A stretch of 64,000 nt of DNA, from assembly GCA_902517885.1 (NCBI GenBank), contig CABYDZ010000003.1, positions 62,001 to 126,000 on the forward strand, given 5' to 3'. Below the pieces are notes generated by a model. The model had not been told where the DNA came from. It was given only the letters and a program-made list of their open reading frames with translations, and did not search any database. Made by a program: the position numbers and the translations under genes. Every line of letters starts with the position of its first letter. Position 1 is the stretch's first letter. This document shows, in pieces, positions 48,556 to 62,817 of this stretch. This DNA is from an uncultured Pelagibacteraceae bacterium. Lineage in GTDB: Bacteria > Pseudomonadota > Alphaproteobacteria > Pelagibacterales > AG-422-B15.

Positions 48556-49894
48556 TTTGAAGTCCTAAAGCACTTTTAATTAAAATTACCTGAACACATC
48601 CACCTTTATTTTTTCTATAAAGGAACTTAATCTCACCAAGTGACTTTGCAAGTAAGTTCTTTGAAATAAATAAGCCCAAACCAAGACCTTCCTTGTTTTT
48701 ATCCCTATTATTGCGTAAATATGGTTCACCAAGAAATGGGTAAATTTCTGATGCAAAACCTGGACCATCATCGACGATTTCTATTATGATTTTTTCCTGC
48801 TCATTTTTTAGAGTGATTTCTACAGAATTTATGGCATACTTAAATGCATTATCTATGATATTAGTTAGTGAGTGTACTAATTCAGCAGATCTGGGTATAA
48901 CAACTTTATCTCTCTCAAAATAGTCATCAAAAAATATATCAAATTTTATTTTATCATTATCATATGGTGAAACAATTTCATTTATTAAGCGGACAAAATT
49001 TAATTGATTGATAAATTCATTACTTTTATCAGATAAATTATTTGATCTCAGTCGTTCTAATATTTCTTTACACCGCTCTAGTTGAGACTGGATAACCAAC
49101 AAATCCTCACCTAAGACTCCATCTTTGTTATTGTTAACTAATTCCTTATTGATGATTGAAATTGTTGATAGTGGTGTTCCAAGTTCATGAACAGCTGCTG
49201 CTGTTAAACTCATTAAAGCAGAGACTTGTTCTTCATTGGATAACGATAATTGAGATTGTCTTAGAGCCTGTCTTGTTTTTCTTGAGTCATCTGCAACTCT
49301 AAAACAGTAGGCTGTTATAAAGATTGAAGTAATTACTAAGGCTGACCAGATTAAAAATATTTCAAATCCTGAAAAATCATCTTTACCTATCCCAAGGGTT
49401 ATGCTTTCAAGAGGAAAGTAATAATAAGCTAAAAAATTGAGGGAGATGATTGCAACCACTGTTATCAGAACCGTTCTTCTAAAATCTAAATATGTAGCTG
49501 CAATTACAAGTGGTGCTAATATCAAGACACAGAAAGGGTTTGTTAGTCCTCCAGTTAAATACAATAGTGAGACTAATTGGATTAGATCAAAAACCAAATA
49601 AAAGAAGGTTTCATTATAGTTTAGAATTTTTGTCAGAGGATATAAAACGCTTACAGCTATATTAAGAGTTACGCTAAGTAAGATTAATAAAATACAGATA
49701 TAAATATTAAAAACTATCTGGAAATAAAAAAAAGCAATAACGACAGCTGAGAATTGGCCAAGCACTGCTATCCAACGAATAAGATTGAGTGTTCTTAATC
49801 GTAAGTTAATGTCTTCATTTTGTGATAGCTCAATAGAATTATTCAAAGTAAATTTAAAAGTTAAAATATTTATATAATAATTTATAGTTGCATT

Positions 49895-49912
<18 letters not shown>
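48548..49912 (-). CDS. regB: Redox-type sensor histidine kinase RegB/ActS/PrrB-like (true start probably an internal TTG/near LNNSIEL)
   Basis: GGLTNPF heptapeptide, H-box AAAVHELGTPLSTISII, LERCKEILERL, GLGLGLFISKNLL. Confidence 0.92.
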
Positions 49913-54151
<4,239 letters not shown>

Positions 54152-55279
54152 TCAAATACGCATTGGCATTAAAACAAAGAATAAATTTTCGTCAGTTTTA
54201 TCTAAAATAATAGCAGGTGATATTGAATCGAGTAAGTTTACATCTATTTCATCACCATCAACCTCATTACAGATATCCAGTAGATACCTAGAATTAAAAC
54301 CAATATCAACTTTTTCATTACTATAACTAATATCAATCTCTTCTTTTGCGGATCCCTTAGATTGACTTTCAACGCTGAGATTTAGTTTATTATTTTCAAT
54401 TGTTAATTTAATTGCCTTTGATTTTGTTTCCTCATTAATTGCTACAGCTGATACTCTATCAATAGCATTTTTAAGTTCAGAATTATTTGTTTTAAATTTT
54501 TTATCATTATTTTGAGGAATAACTTTTGTATAATCAGGAAAAGTGCCATCTATTACTTTTGATATTATTTTCAAATTATTAAATGAGAACTTAATTTTAT
54601 TTTCGTTTAAAGATACGCTTACGTCACCATCAGCATCATCTAATACCTTTCTTAATTCAAAAACTGTTTTTTTAGGGATGATTATTCCAGTAATTTCTTC
54701 AGCGCCTTGGGGAAGAGGAATATCGTATTGAGCCAATCGATGTCCATCAGTAGCTACGGCTCTTAAAAATTTAATAGAATTACTCTCTGCTTTGTGAAAA
54801 AAAATACCATTTAAATAGTATCTTGTTTCTTCATTAGATATCGCAAACTTTGTTTTATCTATCATCCTGCTTAGTTCCTCAGCGCTAATTACAAAATTAG
54901 TAGATAAATCTTTATCTGAAAGTATTGGAAAGTCCTCAGTCCTTAACGTGGAAAGATTAAATTTAGACCTTCCACACTTTAATATTAGCTCTGTGTCTTC
55001 ATCACCCATACTCAGTATTACGTCTGATCCAGAAGGCAATCTTTTAACAATTTCAAAGAAAGTTATTGCAGGAACAGAAATTTCCCCTGAGTTAACTATT
55101 TCTGCATCTATTTTGTCGGAACAAAAAATATCTAGATTAGTAGAGGATAGGCTAAGCTCGTTGTTTTCTGCGGATAATACAACATTGGATAATATTGGCA
55201 ATGTATGTCTAACCTCAACAATTCCATGTATATGATTTAGAGCTTTTAAAAGGTCAGAACTGTTTGCTTTAATTTCCAT
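54152..55279 (-). CDS. dnaN: DNA polymerase III beta clamp
   Basis: ALNHIHGIVEVRHTLPILSNVVLSA; ATDGHRLAQYDIPLP; C-terminal FFVLMPMRI. Confidence 0.97.
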   Translation of the reverse strand: MEIKANSSDLLKALNHIHGIVEVRHTLPILSNVVLSAENNELSLSSTNLDIFCSDKIDAEIVNSGEISVPAITFFEIVKRLPSGSDVILSMGDEDTELILKCGRSKFNLSTLRTEDFPILSDKDLSTNFVISAEELSRMIDKTKFAISNEETRYYLNGIFFHKAESNSIKFLRAVATDGHRLAQYDIPLPQGAEEITGIIIPKKTVFELRKVLDDADGDVSVSLNENKIKFSFNNLKIISKVIDGTFPDYTKVIPQNNDKKFKTNNSELKNAIDRVSAVAINEETKSKAIKLTIENNKLNLSVESQSKGSAKEEIDISYSNEKVDIGFNSRYLLDICNEVDGDEIDVNLLDSISPAIILDKTDENLFFVLMPMRI

Positions 55280-55342
55280 AAATCTAATTGATTATTATTA
55301 CTGTAACATATTTCTTCAATTTTTTGAATAATATGAAAATAA

Positions 55343-56755
55343 CTAAACTGATGTGATCATCTGGGTAATTAAATTAATATCCTCATCAAATTTTGGATTA
55401 TTCTGTTTTAATTCTTCAATCTTTTTAACTGCATGTATTACAGTTGTATGGTCTCTGCCTCCAAATTTTCTACCAATCTCTGGCAAAGATCTAGTGGTCA
55501 ATTTTTTTGTAAGGTACATCGCCACCTGTCTTGGTCGAGCAAAAGTTCTAATCCTTCTACTTGAAATAAGATCATCAATTTTAATATTAAAATAACTTGC
55601 AACCTTATTTTGAATCTCATCGATTGTTATTCTTCGATTGCTAGATTTAAGCAAATCTTTAAGAACTGATTTTGTTAATTCAATATCAATCTTTTTTCCT
55701 AATATATTTGAAAAAGTGAATACTTTATTTAAAGCGCCTTCTAGTTCTCTTATATTTGATGTTATTGTTTTAGCTAAAAATTCTAAAATATTTTCATGAA
55801 GTTCAAATATACTATTTTTATTTTTTTCTCTTAATTCACTATACTTATTTTTTATTATCGAATATCTCAATTCATATGTTGTTGGCATTATATCAACAAC
55901 TAAACCTCCTGATAATCTTGACTTCATACGATCATCAAAACTGCTAAGTTCACTTGGAGACCTATCGGCAGATATGATAACTCTTTTATTCAAATCTAAT
56001 AATGAATTAAAAGTGTGAAAAAATTCTTCTTGAGTTGAATTTTTACCAATCATAAACTGAATGTCATCTATAATTAAAACATCAGCCGATCTAAATTTCT
56101 GTTTGAAAGTCATTGTGTCTTTTTGCCTAAGTGATTTTATAAACTGAAACATAAATCGTTCAGCTGATAGATAAAGTACTTTACTATTTACTTTCTCTTC
56201 ACTTATCTGCCAAGCTATGGCATGTAGAAGATGTGTTTTGCCTAGTCCTACTCCACCATAAACATAAAGTGGATTAAATTCGTATGTATCATCCGAGCAA
56301 AGTCTCTTGGCTGATGCAAAGGCAAGTTCATTGGTAGGACCCGTTATAAATTTGTCAAAAGTGAATCTCTCATCTAAAGGCCAATCGTCTGATGAATTTG
56401 AATTAAATGAGGCCTTAATCTGATTATTTTCCGAAGATATATCCTTATTCAGGTTAAGCATATTCGAGGTAAGTGCATTATCTATGCTAATTTTTACTCG
56501 TTTAATATCAGGATTTTCTTGATTTAAAAAATAGATAATCTTGTCTAAATAATGTGAAGTAATCCAGTCTCTGATAAACCTTGTCGGAACAGTAAAATAT
56601 ATAATATCGTTATCTAAGTTTTTTATAGATATATTTTTTATCCAGCTATTAAATATTTCATTTCCATATTCAGAATTAAGTTTTTTTAAAACAATATTCC
56701 ATTGATCTCGAATGCTAGATTTTGAGGGCTGTGCATTTTCTAGATCTTGAAACAT
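55343..56755 (-). CDS. dnaA: Chromosomal replication initiator DnaA
   Basis: FTFDKFITGPTNELAFASAKRL; YGGVGLGKTHLLHAIA; LPEIGRKFGGRDHTTVIHAVKKIE. Confidence 0.98.
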   Translation of the reverse strand: MFQDLENAQPSKSSIRDQWNIVLKKLNSEYGNEIFNSWIKNISIKNLDNDIIYFTVPTRFIRDWITSHYLDKIIYFLNQENPDIKRVKISIDNALTSNMLNLNKDISSENNQIKASFNSNSSDDWPLDERFTFDKFITGPTNELAFASAKRLCSDDTYEFNPLYVYGGVGLGKTHLLHAIAWQISEEKVNSKVLYLSAERFMFQFIKSLRQKDTMTFKQKFRSADVLIIDDIQFMIGKNSTQEEFFHTFNSLLDLNKRVIISADRSPSELSSFDDRMKSRLSGGLVVDIMPTTYELRYSIIKNKYSELREKNKNSIFELHENILEFLAKTITSNIRELEGALNKVFTFSNILGKKIDIELTKSVLKDLLKSSNRRITIDEIQNKVASYFNIKIDDLISSRRIRTFARPRQVAMYLTKKLTTRSLPEIGRKFGGRDHTTVIHAVKKIEELKQNNPKFDEDINLITQMITSV

Positions 56756-56839
56756 TAATTATGAACTCCCTCAATTTTACTCATTAAAATTGTATCCAAT
56801 TTTAGATAAAAGCATAATTTTTTTTTGCACTTTTTTTCA

Positions 56840-56860
56840 TTTGGAAAAAACTATTCCAAA
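56840..56860. promoter_or_regulatory. Inverted repeat TTTGGAA-N7-TTCCAAA in the dnaA upstream region
   Basis: TTTGGAA AAAACTA TTCCAAA, perfect 7-bp arms, between rpsT and dnaA. Confidence 0.35.
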
Positions 56861-57078
56861 AAGCACCTACTGAATTCTAATTATGAATCCAGACCTAAAA
56901 AAAATAATTTGGATAATTAAAATGATTATTTTTAATTAAATAAACTTAGCGTTATTAAAATTGAATCGCAATAAAAAATATTATTTACTTAGAGCTAAAT
57001 TTTAATACGAAATTAAACTCTATTGTTTCCACATAACATCCATTATGGGCCTTAACATACGGAAAAAGTTTGATGAAT

Positions 57079-57342
57079 CTATTTTAGTGATTTTATCTTA
57101 TTCGATAGTCGAGAAATTTTTCTTGCTGCAGTGTTTTTATGAACAATCTTTTTTGAAACAGCAGACATCATTTCGGACTCAGCTGATCTCAGAGCGGTTT
57201 TTGCCGCCGACTTATCACCACTCACAATATTTAGTTCAACTTTTTTAATAAAGGTACGATATCTATTTCTCACAGACTTATTTACATCAGTTTTCTTAGA
57301 TATTTCTCTTATTTTTGCTTTTGCAGATTTAGTGTTAGCCAT
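57079..57342 (-). CDS. rpsT: 30S ribosomal protein S20
   Basis: MANTKSAKAKIREISKKTDVNKSVRNRYRTFIKKVE...; HKNTAARKISRLSNKIKSL. Confidence 0.97.
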   Translation of the reverse strand: MANTKSAKAKIREISKKTDVNKSVRNRYRTFIKKVELNIVSGDKSAAKTALRSAESEMMSAVSKKIVHKNTAARKISRLSNKIKSLK

Positions 57343-57357
57343 ATTTTTTTGTATTTA

Positions 57358-58188
57358 TTATTTTTGACAGCTACTACAGTAGAATGTCGATCTCTGGGCT
57401 ATTACTATGCGTATTATGGGCAGCTGACAAGATTTATTTCTACATTTTTGCCCATCACGTCCGTATACTTGAAGTTTATTCTGGTAATGGCCTAACTTGC
57501 CAGAAATCATCGTATGATCATTTATACTTGATCCCCCCATTTGAATTGATTTTTTAAGTACCCTCTTAATTGAACGCACCAATCGATCGCTTTCAGATAA
57601 AGTAAGTTTGCTGCCTATTTTAAAAGGACTTATGTTTGATAAAAATAGAGACTCAGATGCATAAATATTCCCGACACCTACAACATACTTTTGGTTCATA
57701 ATTATGGATTTAATTGGTGATGTTTTTTTGCTAGCGATTTCATGCAAATATTTGTGATTAAAAGATTTATCAAGCGGTTCAACACCTAAATATTTAAGAA
57801 GCCTTTCTTCTAGTAGCTTGCTGGTTTCTCTTAGTAATATGCAGCCAAACCTTCGCGGATCTATAAATTGCAATAGTAAATCATTGGAAAAATGTAACTG
57901 AAAATGTGTGTGTTTAATCGATTTTATCTCTTTTTTTTTACCAATAATTATTTTTCCGGACATACCGAGGTGAATAATAAGAGAGTAGTCATTCGATAAC
58001 CTTAAAATTATGTATTTTGCTCGCCTCTCTACATCTAATAGTGAGCTTTTATTAATTTTATTTTTAAGGTTTATTGGTACAGGATATCTGAGTTTTTTGA
58101 CAAATACCTCTGTGTCTTTGATCTTTGATCCAATAAGTTTACTTTTTATCCCATTAACTACAGTTTGAACTTCAGGCAACTCAGGCAT
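57358..58188 (-). CDS. mutM: Formamidopyrimidine-DNA glycosylase
   Basis: MPELPEVQTVVNGI; GVGNIYASESLF; terminal zinc finger CRNKSCQLPIIRIVIAQRSTFYCSSCQK. Confidence 0.98.
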   Translation of the reverse strand: MPELPEVQTVVNGIKSKLIGSKIKDTEVFVKKLRYPVPINLKNKINKSSLLDVERRAKYIILRLSNDYSLIIHLGMSGKIIIGKKKEIKSIKHTHFQLHFSNDLLLQFIDPRRFGCILLRETSKLLEERLLKYLGVEPLDKSFNHKYLHEIASKKTSPIKSIIMNQKYVVGVGNIYASESLFLSNISPFKIGSKLTLSESDRLVRSIKRVLKKSIQMGGSSINDHTMISGKLGHYQNKLQVYGRDGQKCRNKSCQLPIIRIVIAQRSTFYCSSCQK

Positions 58189-58253
58189 ATATTTTTATAT
58201 ATTAATTATTAGTTATAAAATAAAAGATACTTAACTTATCAAATATTTATTAG

Positions 58254-58937
58254 ATGGAAACAAAAGAAGTCTTTAATTCAGTTGCAAGTAAATACGATAT
58301 TATGAACGATGTAATGTCTATGGGTGTTCATAGGTATTGGAAAGAATTAATGATTGATTGGCTTTCACCTCATGAAGAAATGAAAATAATTGATGTCGCT
58401 GGTGGCACAGGAGATATTTCAAGGCGCTTCCTTAAAAGAGTTAATGGAAAAGGTAAGGCTATAGTCTGTGATCCGAATGAGAATATGGTTGAAGTAGGAA
58501 AAAGAATAAAGCAGTATTCAAATGATATTGAGTGGGTAGTCGCACCAGCTGAAGAACTGCCTTTTGAAAATAATACTTTTGATGCTTATTTAGTTTCTTT
58601 TGGTGTTAGAAATTTTAGTGATCTTAAAAAGTCCTTGCAGGAAGCGAAAAGAGTTTTGAAACCTGGCGGTAGATTTCTATGTCTTGAATTTTCTAAGGTT
58701 AAAAATGAATCTTTATCTAAGGTATACAACTTATATTCTTCATTAATTCCGATATTTGGAAAAGTTATTGTTGGCGATGAAGAGCCTTATAAATATTTAA
58801 CTAGAACAATTAAAGAATTCCCATCACAAGAAGAGTTTCTAGAAATAATTAAAAGTTCAGATTTTGTAACAGTTGACTACCGCAATATTTTTAATGGAGT
58901 AGTTGCAATGCATTCGGCAGAAAAGAAAGAGTTATGA
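58254..58937 (+). CDS. ubiE: Ubiquinone/menaquinone biosynthesis methyltransferase
   Basis: VFNSVASKYDIMNDVMSMGVHRYWK; DVAGGTGDISRRF; VSFGVRNFSDL. Confidence 0.97.
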   Translation: METKEVFNSVASKYDIMNDVMSMGVHRYWKELMIDWLSPHEEMKIIDVAGGTGDISRRFLKRVNGKGKAIVCDPNENMVEVGKRIKQYSNDIEWVVAPAEELPFENNTFDAYLVSFGVRNFSDLKKSLQEAKRVLKPGGRFLCLEFSKVKNESLSKVYNLYSSLIPIFGKVIVGDEEPYKYLTRTIKEFPSQEEFLEIIKSSDFVTVDYRNIFNGVVAMHSAEKKEL

Positions 58938-60469
58938 TAAATAATTTTTTTTTTCTATTAAAGATAATCAGAATATTTAAAGCACACGACATATTACGAC
59001 TAATAGGTCAAAATGTGAGATACAAAATTATTTACACAATAATCACTCATCTTTTGTCTATAGGAGTTTCTAAAAATAAAGAACTAGTGAATGACTCAGA
59101 CGGAGTTAGGGTTGCTAAAGCATTAAATGAGCTAGGCCCCTCTTTTGTCAAATTGGGCCAACTAATTTCAACACGGCCAGACATTGTTGGAAATACTATT
59201 GCAGATGACTTGTCTATTTTAAGAGATAATTTACCACCTTTTTCAAAAGATATTGCAATTAAAATTGTAGAAAGTGAGTTTGGAACAACTATAGATAAGG
59301 TATTTACTGATTTTAGCGAACCAATTGCTGCGGCATCTATAGCTCAAGTTCACTTTGCAAAAATAAATAATAATGGGATTGAAACTGAAGTAGCGGTTAA
59401 AATACTCAGACCTCAAATTGAAAAAATCATAGAACAAGAAATGTCACGCCTAGAATGGCTGACTTCTTTCTTGGAGAATTTTAAGGAATTTGAGAGATTA
59501 AGGCCTAATTCAATTATAAAAAAAGCAAAAGAAGTGATCAAGTTTGAACTGGACTTGAGATATGAGGCAGCAGCTGCATCAGAACTTAGAGAGAATACTC
59601 AATTAGACGGGAGTTTTTATGTTCCACTAGTTTATTGGGAAAAAATTACTCAAAAAATACTTACCATGGAAAAGATTAATGGAATCCCAGCAGATAAAAT
59701 CGAAAAACTTAATGAAAATAATTATGATATCAAAAAATCAGCTGAGAATTTAATAGTAAATTTTTTAAGACAGTCAATCAGAGACGGCTATTTCCATGCA
59801 GATCTTCATCAAGGTAATTTATTTTTAAATAAAAATGGAAATTTACTTGCAGTAGACTTTGGAATTATGGGAAGGCTTGATAAGAAGAATAGATCTTACC
59901 TAGCAGAAATTATTTACGGATTTATAAAGCAAGATTATTATTTGATAGCTAAAATTCATCAAGAAGCTGGACTAATTGATAAAAGTCAATCTACTGAAGA
60001 CTTTTCACAAGCTTTGAGGTCAATTGGAGAGCCTATAATTAATCAAAAAGCAAAAAATATTTCTATGGGCAATGTATTAATTCAACTTTTTGATATAACA
60101 GAACAATTTAATATGTTTTTACAACCTCAACTTCTTTTGCTGCAAAAGACTATGATTACTGTTGAGGGCGTAGCAAGAAAACTGGATCCTGAAATAAATT
60201 TCTGGGAAGTTTCTAAACCTGAAATAGAAACTTGGCTTAAAGATGAACTGGGAATAAAAAATAGATTAAAACAAACACAGGAAACGCTTCAAAGTATTGC
60301 ACGTAAAATGCCAGATATTCCTGATTTTATCTCAAGAGCCGATCAAGCTTTTAATATCATCACTGAAAGCAATTTAGTTAATGCACCCCAAAAGACTAAT
60401 ATAAAGTACTTTATAATTGGCGGAACGGTCTTAATTTCAAGCTTGGCTTTAATTATATCATTGATATAG
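58934..60469 (+). CDS. ubiB: Ubiquinone biosynthesis kinase-like protein
   Basis: LGPSFVKLGQLISTRPDIVG (KxGQ), AAASIAQVH, HADLHQGNLF, AVDFGIMGRL. Confidence 0.97.
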   Translation: MINNFFFLLKIIRIFKAHDILRLIGQNVRYKIIYTIITHLLSIGVSKNKELVNDSDGVRVAKALNELGPSFVKLGQLISTRPDIVGNTIADDLSILRDNLPPFSKDIAIKIVESEFGTTIDKVFTDFSEPIAAASIAQVHFAKINNNGIETEVAVKILRPQIEKIIEQEMSRLEWLTSFLENFKEFERLRPNSIIKKAKEVIKFELDLRYEAAAASELRENTQLDGSFYVPLVYWEKITQKILTMEKINGIPADKIEKLNENNYDIKKSAENLIVNFLRQSIRDGYFHADLHQGNLFLNKNGNLLAVDFGIMGRLDKKNRSYLAEIIYGFIKQDYYLIAKIHQEAGLIDKSQSTEDFSQALRSIGEPIINQKAKNISMGNVLIQLFDITEQFNMFLQPQLLLLQKTMITVEGVARKLDPEINFWEVSKPEIETWLKDELGIKNRLKQTQETLQSIARKMPDIPDFISRADQAFNIITESNLVNAPQKTNIKYFIIGGTVLISSLALIISLI

Positions 60470-60529
60470 AATACTTTTTTATAATTGTATTTTCTTTTCA
60501 AGATAAACAAAAAAGTATAACTCTACGGA

Positions 60530-61729
60530 ATGAATAAAACAAAAAAGGTACTGTTAATCATTACTGGTGGTATTGCCGCTTATAAATCGCTTGAAATAAT
60601 TAGGGGCCTTAAAGCCAATAACGTTGACGTTACTTGTATTCTAACAAAATCAGGTTCAGAATTTGTAACACCCTTATCCATTGAGAGCTTATCAGAAAAT
60701 AAGGTTTATACAGATCTATTCAACTTAACTGATGAACATGAAATGGGTCATATACAGCTTTCCAGACAAGCTGACGTCATTCTTGTTGCACCTGCAACAG
60801 CAAACATCATGTCCAAAATTGCATATGGAAATACAGACGATTTAGCATCAACTGTTTTGGTGGCTACAAATAAACCCATTATTGTTGCACCAGCAATGAA
60901 TGTAAGAATGTGGCTTAATAATGCTACACAAAGAAATATTCAAACTCTAAGGAATGATGGCATAAAATTTGTTGGACCAGAAAATGGTGAAATGGCTTGC
61001 GGGGAATATGGTGAAGGCCGAATGAGTGAACCGAGTGAAATTATAAAATATACAATTGATTTTATTAATGGTTTAGATTTCAAACCACTTAGAGATTTCT
61101 CAGCTCTTGTTACATCTGGGCCAACAAAAGAAATGATTGATCCTGTAAGATTTATTTCTAACGAATCTTCTGGGAAGCAGGGCTACACAATTGCAGAAAA
61201 ATTATCATCATTGGGTGCTCATACAACTTTAATCTCTGGACCAACTAAATTATCTGATCCCAATGTTGATAAAGTTGTTCATGTGTCATCGGCTGACGAA
61301 ATGATGTTCGAATGCGATAAAGCGTTACCTGTAAATATTGCTATCTGTGCTGCTGCAGTTGCTGATTATAAAGTTATGAAACAAAGTGAAACCAAAATTA
61401 AGAAAAACGGTTCAAGTTTAGACATCACATTAGAAGAGAATCCAGATATTTTATCTAGATTAAGTAAACGTAATGATAAGAGACCAGACCTTGTAGTTGG
61501 CTTTGCAGCTGAAACTGAAAAACTAGAGGAAAATTCAAAAATTAAATTGGAAAAAAAGGGCTGTGATTGGATTCTCGGCAATAATGTTTCAAACGGACAA
61601 GTTATTGGTAAAGATACAAATGAGATTCATTTTATATCTAAATCTGAAACCGAAAAATGGAAACAGATGCGAAAAGAGGAAGTTGCTGAAAAATTATCTC
61701 ATAAGATAGTTCAGCATCTAAAGAGTTAG
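60530..61729 (+). CDS. coaBC: Bifunctional phosphopantothenoylcysteine decarboxylase/phosphopantothenate-cysteine ligase
   Basis: ITGGIAAYKSLEIIRGL; PAMNVRMW; TSGPTKEMIDPVRFISNESSGKQGY. Confidence 0.97.
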   Translation: MNKTKKVLLIITGGIAAYKSLEIIRGLKANNVDVTCILTKSGSEFVTPLSIESLSENKVYTDLFNLTDEHEMGHIQLSRQADVILVAPATANIMSKIAYGNTDDLASTVLVATNKPIIVAPAMNVRMWLNNATQRNIQTLRNDGIKFVGPENGEMACGEYGEGRMSEPSEIIKYTIDFINGLDFKPLRDFSALVTSGPTKEMIDPVRFISNESSGKQGYTIAEKLSSLGAHTTLISGPTKLSDPNVDKVVHVSSADEMMFECDKALPVNIAICAAAVADYKVMKQSETKIKKNGSSLDITLEENPDILSRLSKRNDKRPDLVVGFAAETEKLEENSKIKLEKKGCDWILGNNVSNGQVIGKDTNEIHFISKSETEKWKQMRKEEVAEKLSHKIVQHLKS

Positions 61730-61733
61730 AAAC

Positions 61734-62189
61734 TTGTCCATTAAAAAAAATTCTATATTCATTAAAAAAATATCTGATATTGAAAACTTTGAATTACCTA
61801 AGTATCAGTCAGAAGAGGCTTCAGGAGTTGATTTATGTGCCTCAATAAAAAGTGATATTACAATTCCCCCATGGGAAAAAGAAATAATCGCATGTGGAAT
61901 TTCAGTTTCTATGCCAACAGGTATGGAAGCTCAGGTAAGACCAAGGTCTGGCCTTGCTTTTAAACACGGAATAACTGTTTTGAATACACCAGGTACCATT
62001 GATAGTGATTACAGAGGAGAAATAAAAGTAATATTAATAAATTTAAGTAAAGAAAAATTTATTGTTCGTCCTCTAGATAGAATTGCTCAAATGATTTTCT
62101 CAAACGTCACTAAAGTAGAATTTAAACAAGTTAACAATTTAGATGACACTACTCGAGGTCAAGGTGGATTTGGATCCACTGGTAAATAA
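61734..62189 (+). CDS. dut: dUTP diphosphatase
   Basis: EASGVDLCASI, RPRSGLAFKHGITVLNTPGTIDSDYRGEIKV, C-terminal TTRGQGGFGSTGK. Annotated start is a TTG-type codon. Confidence 0.97.
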   Translation: MSIKKNSIFIKKISDIENFELPKYQSEEASGVDLCASIKSDITIPPWEKEIIACGISVSMPTGMEAQVRPRSGLAFKHGITVLNTPGTIDSDYRGEIKVILINLSKEKFIVRPLDRIAQMIFSNVTKVEFKQVNNLDDTTRGQGGFGSTGK

Positions 62190-62192
62190 AAG

Positions 62193-62786
62193 TTACCTAA
62201 AGTCTTTTGCCAAAGCCTCTTTCACTTCTTTAGACAGCACAGTACTATGGAGATAGTTATCGTGGTCTGTACCAATTTCAATTCTGCTGCTTGAGTTTTT
62301 AAATTCCTCAATTTGCTTGTCACTAAATTTAAAATGAATAAAATGAACAGATGAAGTTTTTCCTGAATTATCTGTACGATCTACATCTTCTTCAGGTGTC
62401 GCGTATAGTTTTGTCCCATTAATACTTATGAATAGCTTATTTTCAACATTTCCTAAGGACGATAAAACTTTTTTTCTTGTATTTGGGTTGTCAATTTCAA
62501 ACATATAAGTTGCTACAAGTTCTGAGCCTTGTGGTACTAGAGGATTATAGGCCTCTAACTCATCCTTGAGTTGTTCATCGCCACCTTTTTCTATGTAAAG
62601 CATCTCTTGAATTTGAGCTTTCATAGTAAAGAAGTTTTCGAAATAAAACGTAGAATGTGGTCCGAGTTCCACTCTCCTATTTTTTTTCATCTGAACTACC
62701 TCTTTTCTTATACTTCTTCTTTCTTTCGCATAAGTGCTATATTCAAGCAAATCAGATGATTCAATTTTTCTATTTTCTATAGTCAT
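62193..62786 (-). CDS. DUF3501 family protein
   Basis: RRSIRKEVVQMKKNRRVELGPHSTFYFENFFTMKAQIQEMLYIEKGGDEQLKDELEAYNPLVPQGSELVATYMFEI. Confidence 0.87.
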   Translation of the reverse strand: MTIENRKIESSDLLEYSTYAKERRSIRKEVVQMKKNRRVELGPHSTFYFENFFTMKAQIQEMLYIEKGGDEQLKDELEAYNPLVPQGSELVATYMFEIDNPNTRKKVLSSLGNVENKLFISINGTKLYATPEEDVDRTDNSGKTSSVHFIHFKFSDKQIEEFKNSSSRIEIGTDHDNYLHSTVLSKEVKEALAKDFR

Positions 62787-62817
62787 AAAGATTTATGTAG
62801 TGCCTAACTTAACAAAA

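Noticed and set aside
56908-56916. Single DnaA-box-like 9-mer as proof of oriC
   Set aside because: One imperfect box in AT-rich DNA is not sufficient; kept only as a minor part of the origin-region finding.
57045-57248. 67-aa + strand ORF overlapping rpsT
   Set aside because: Antisense to rpsT with no domain support.
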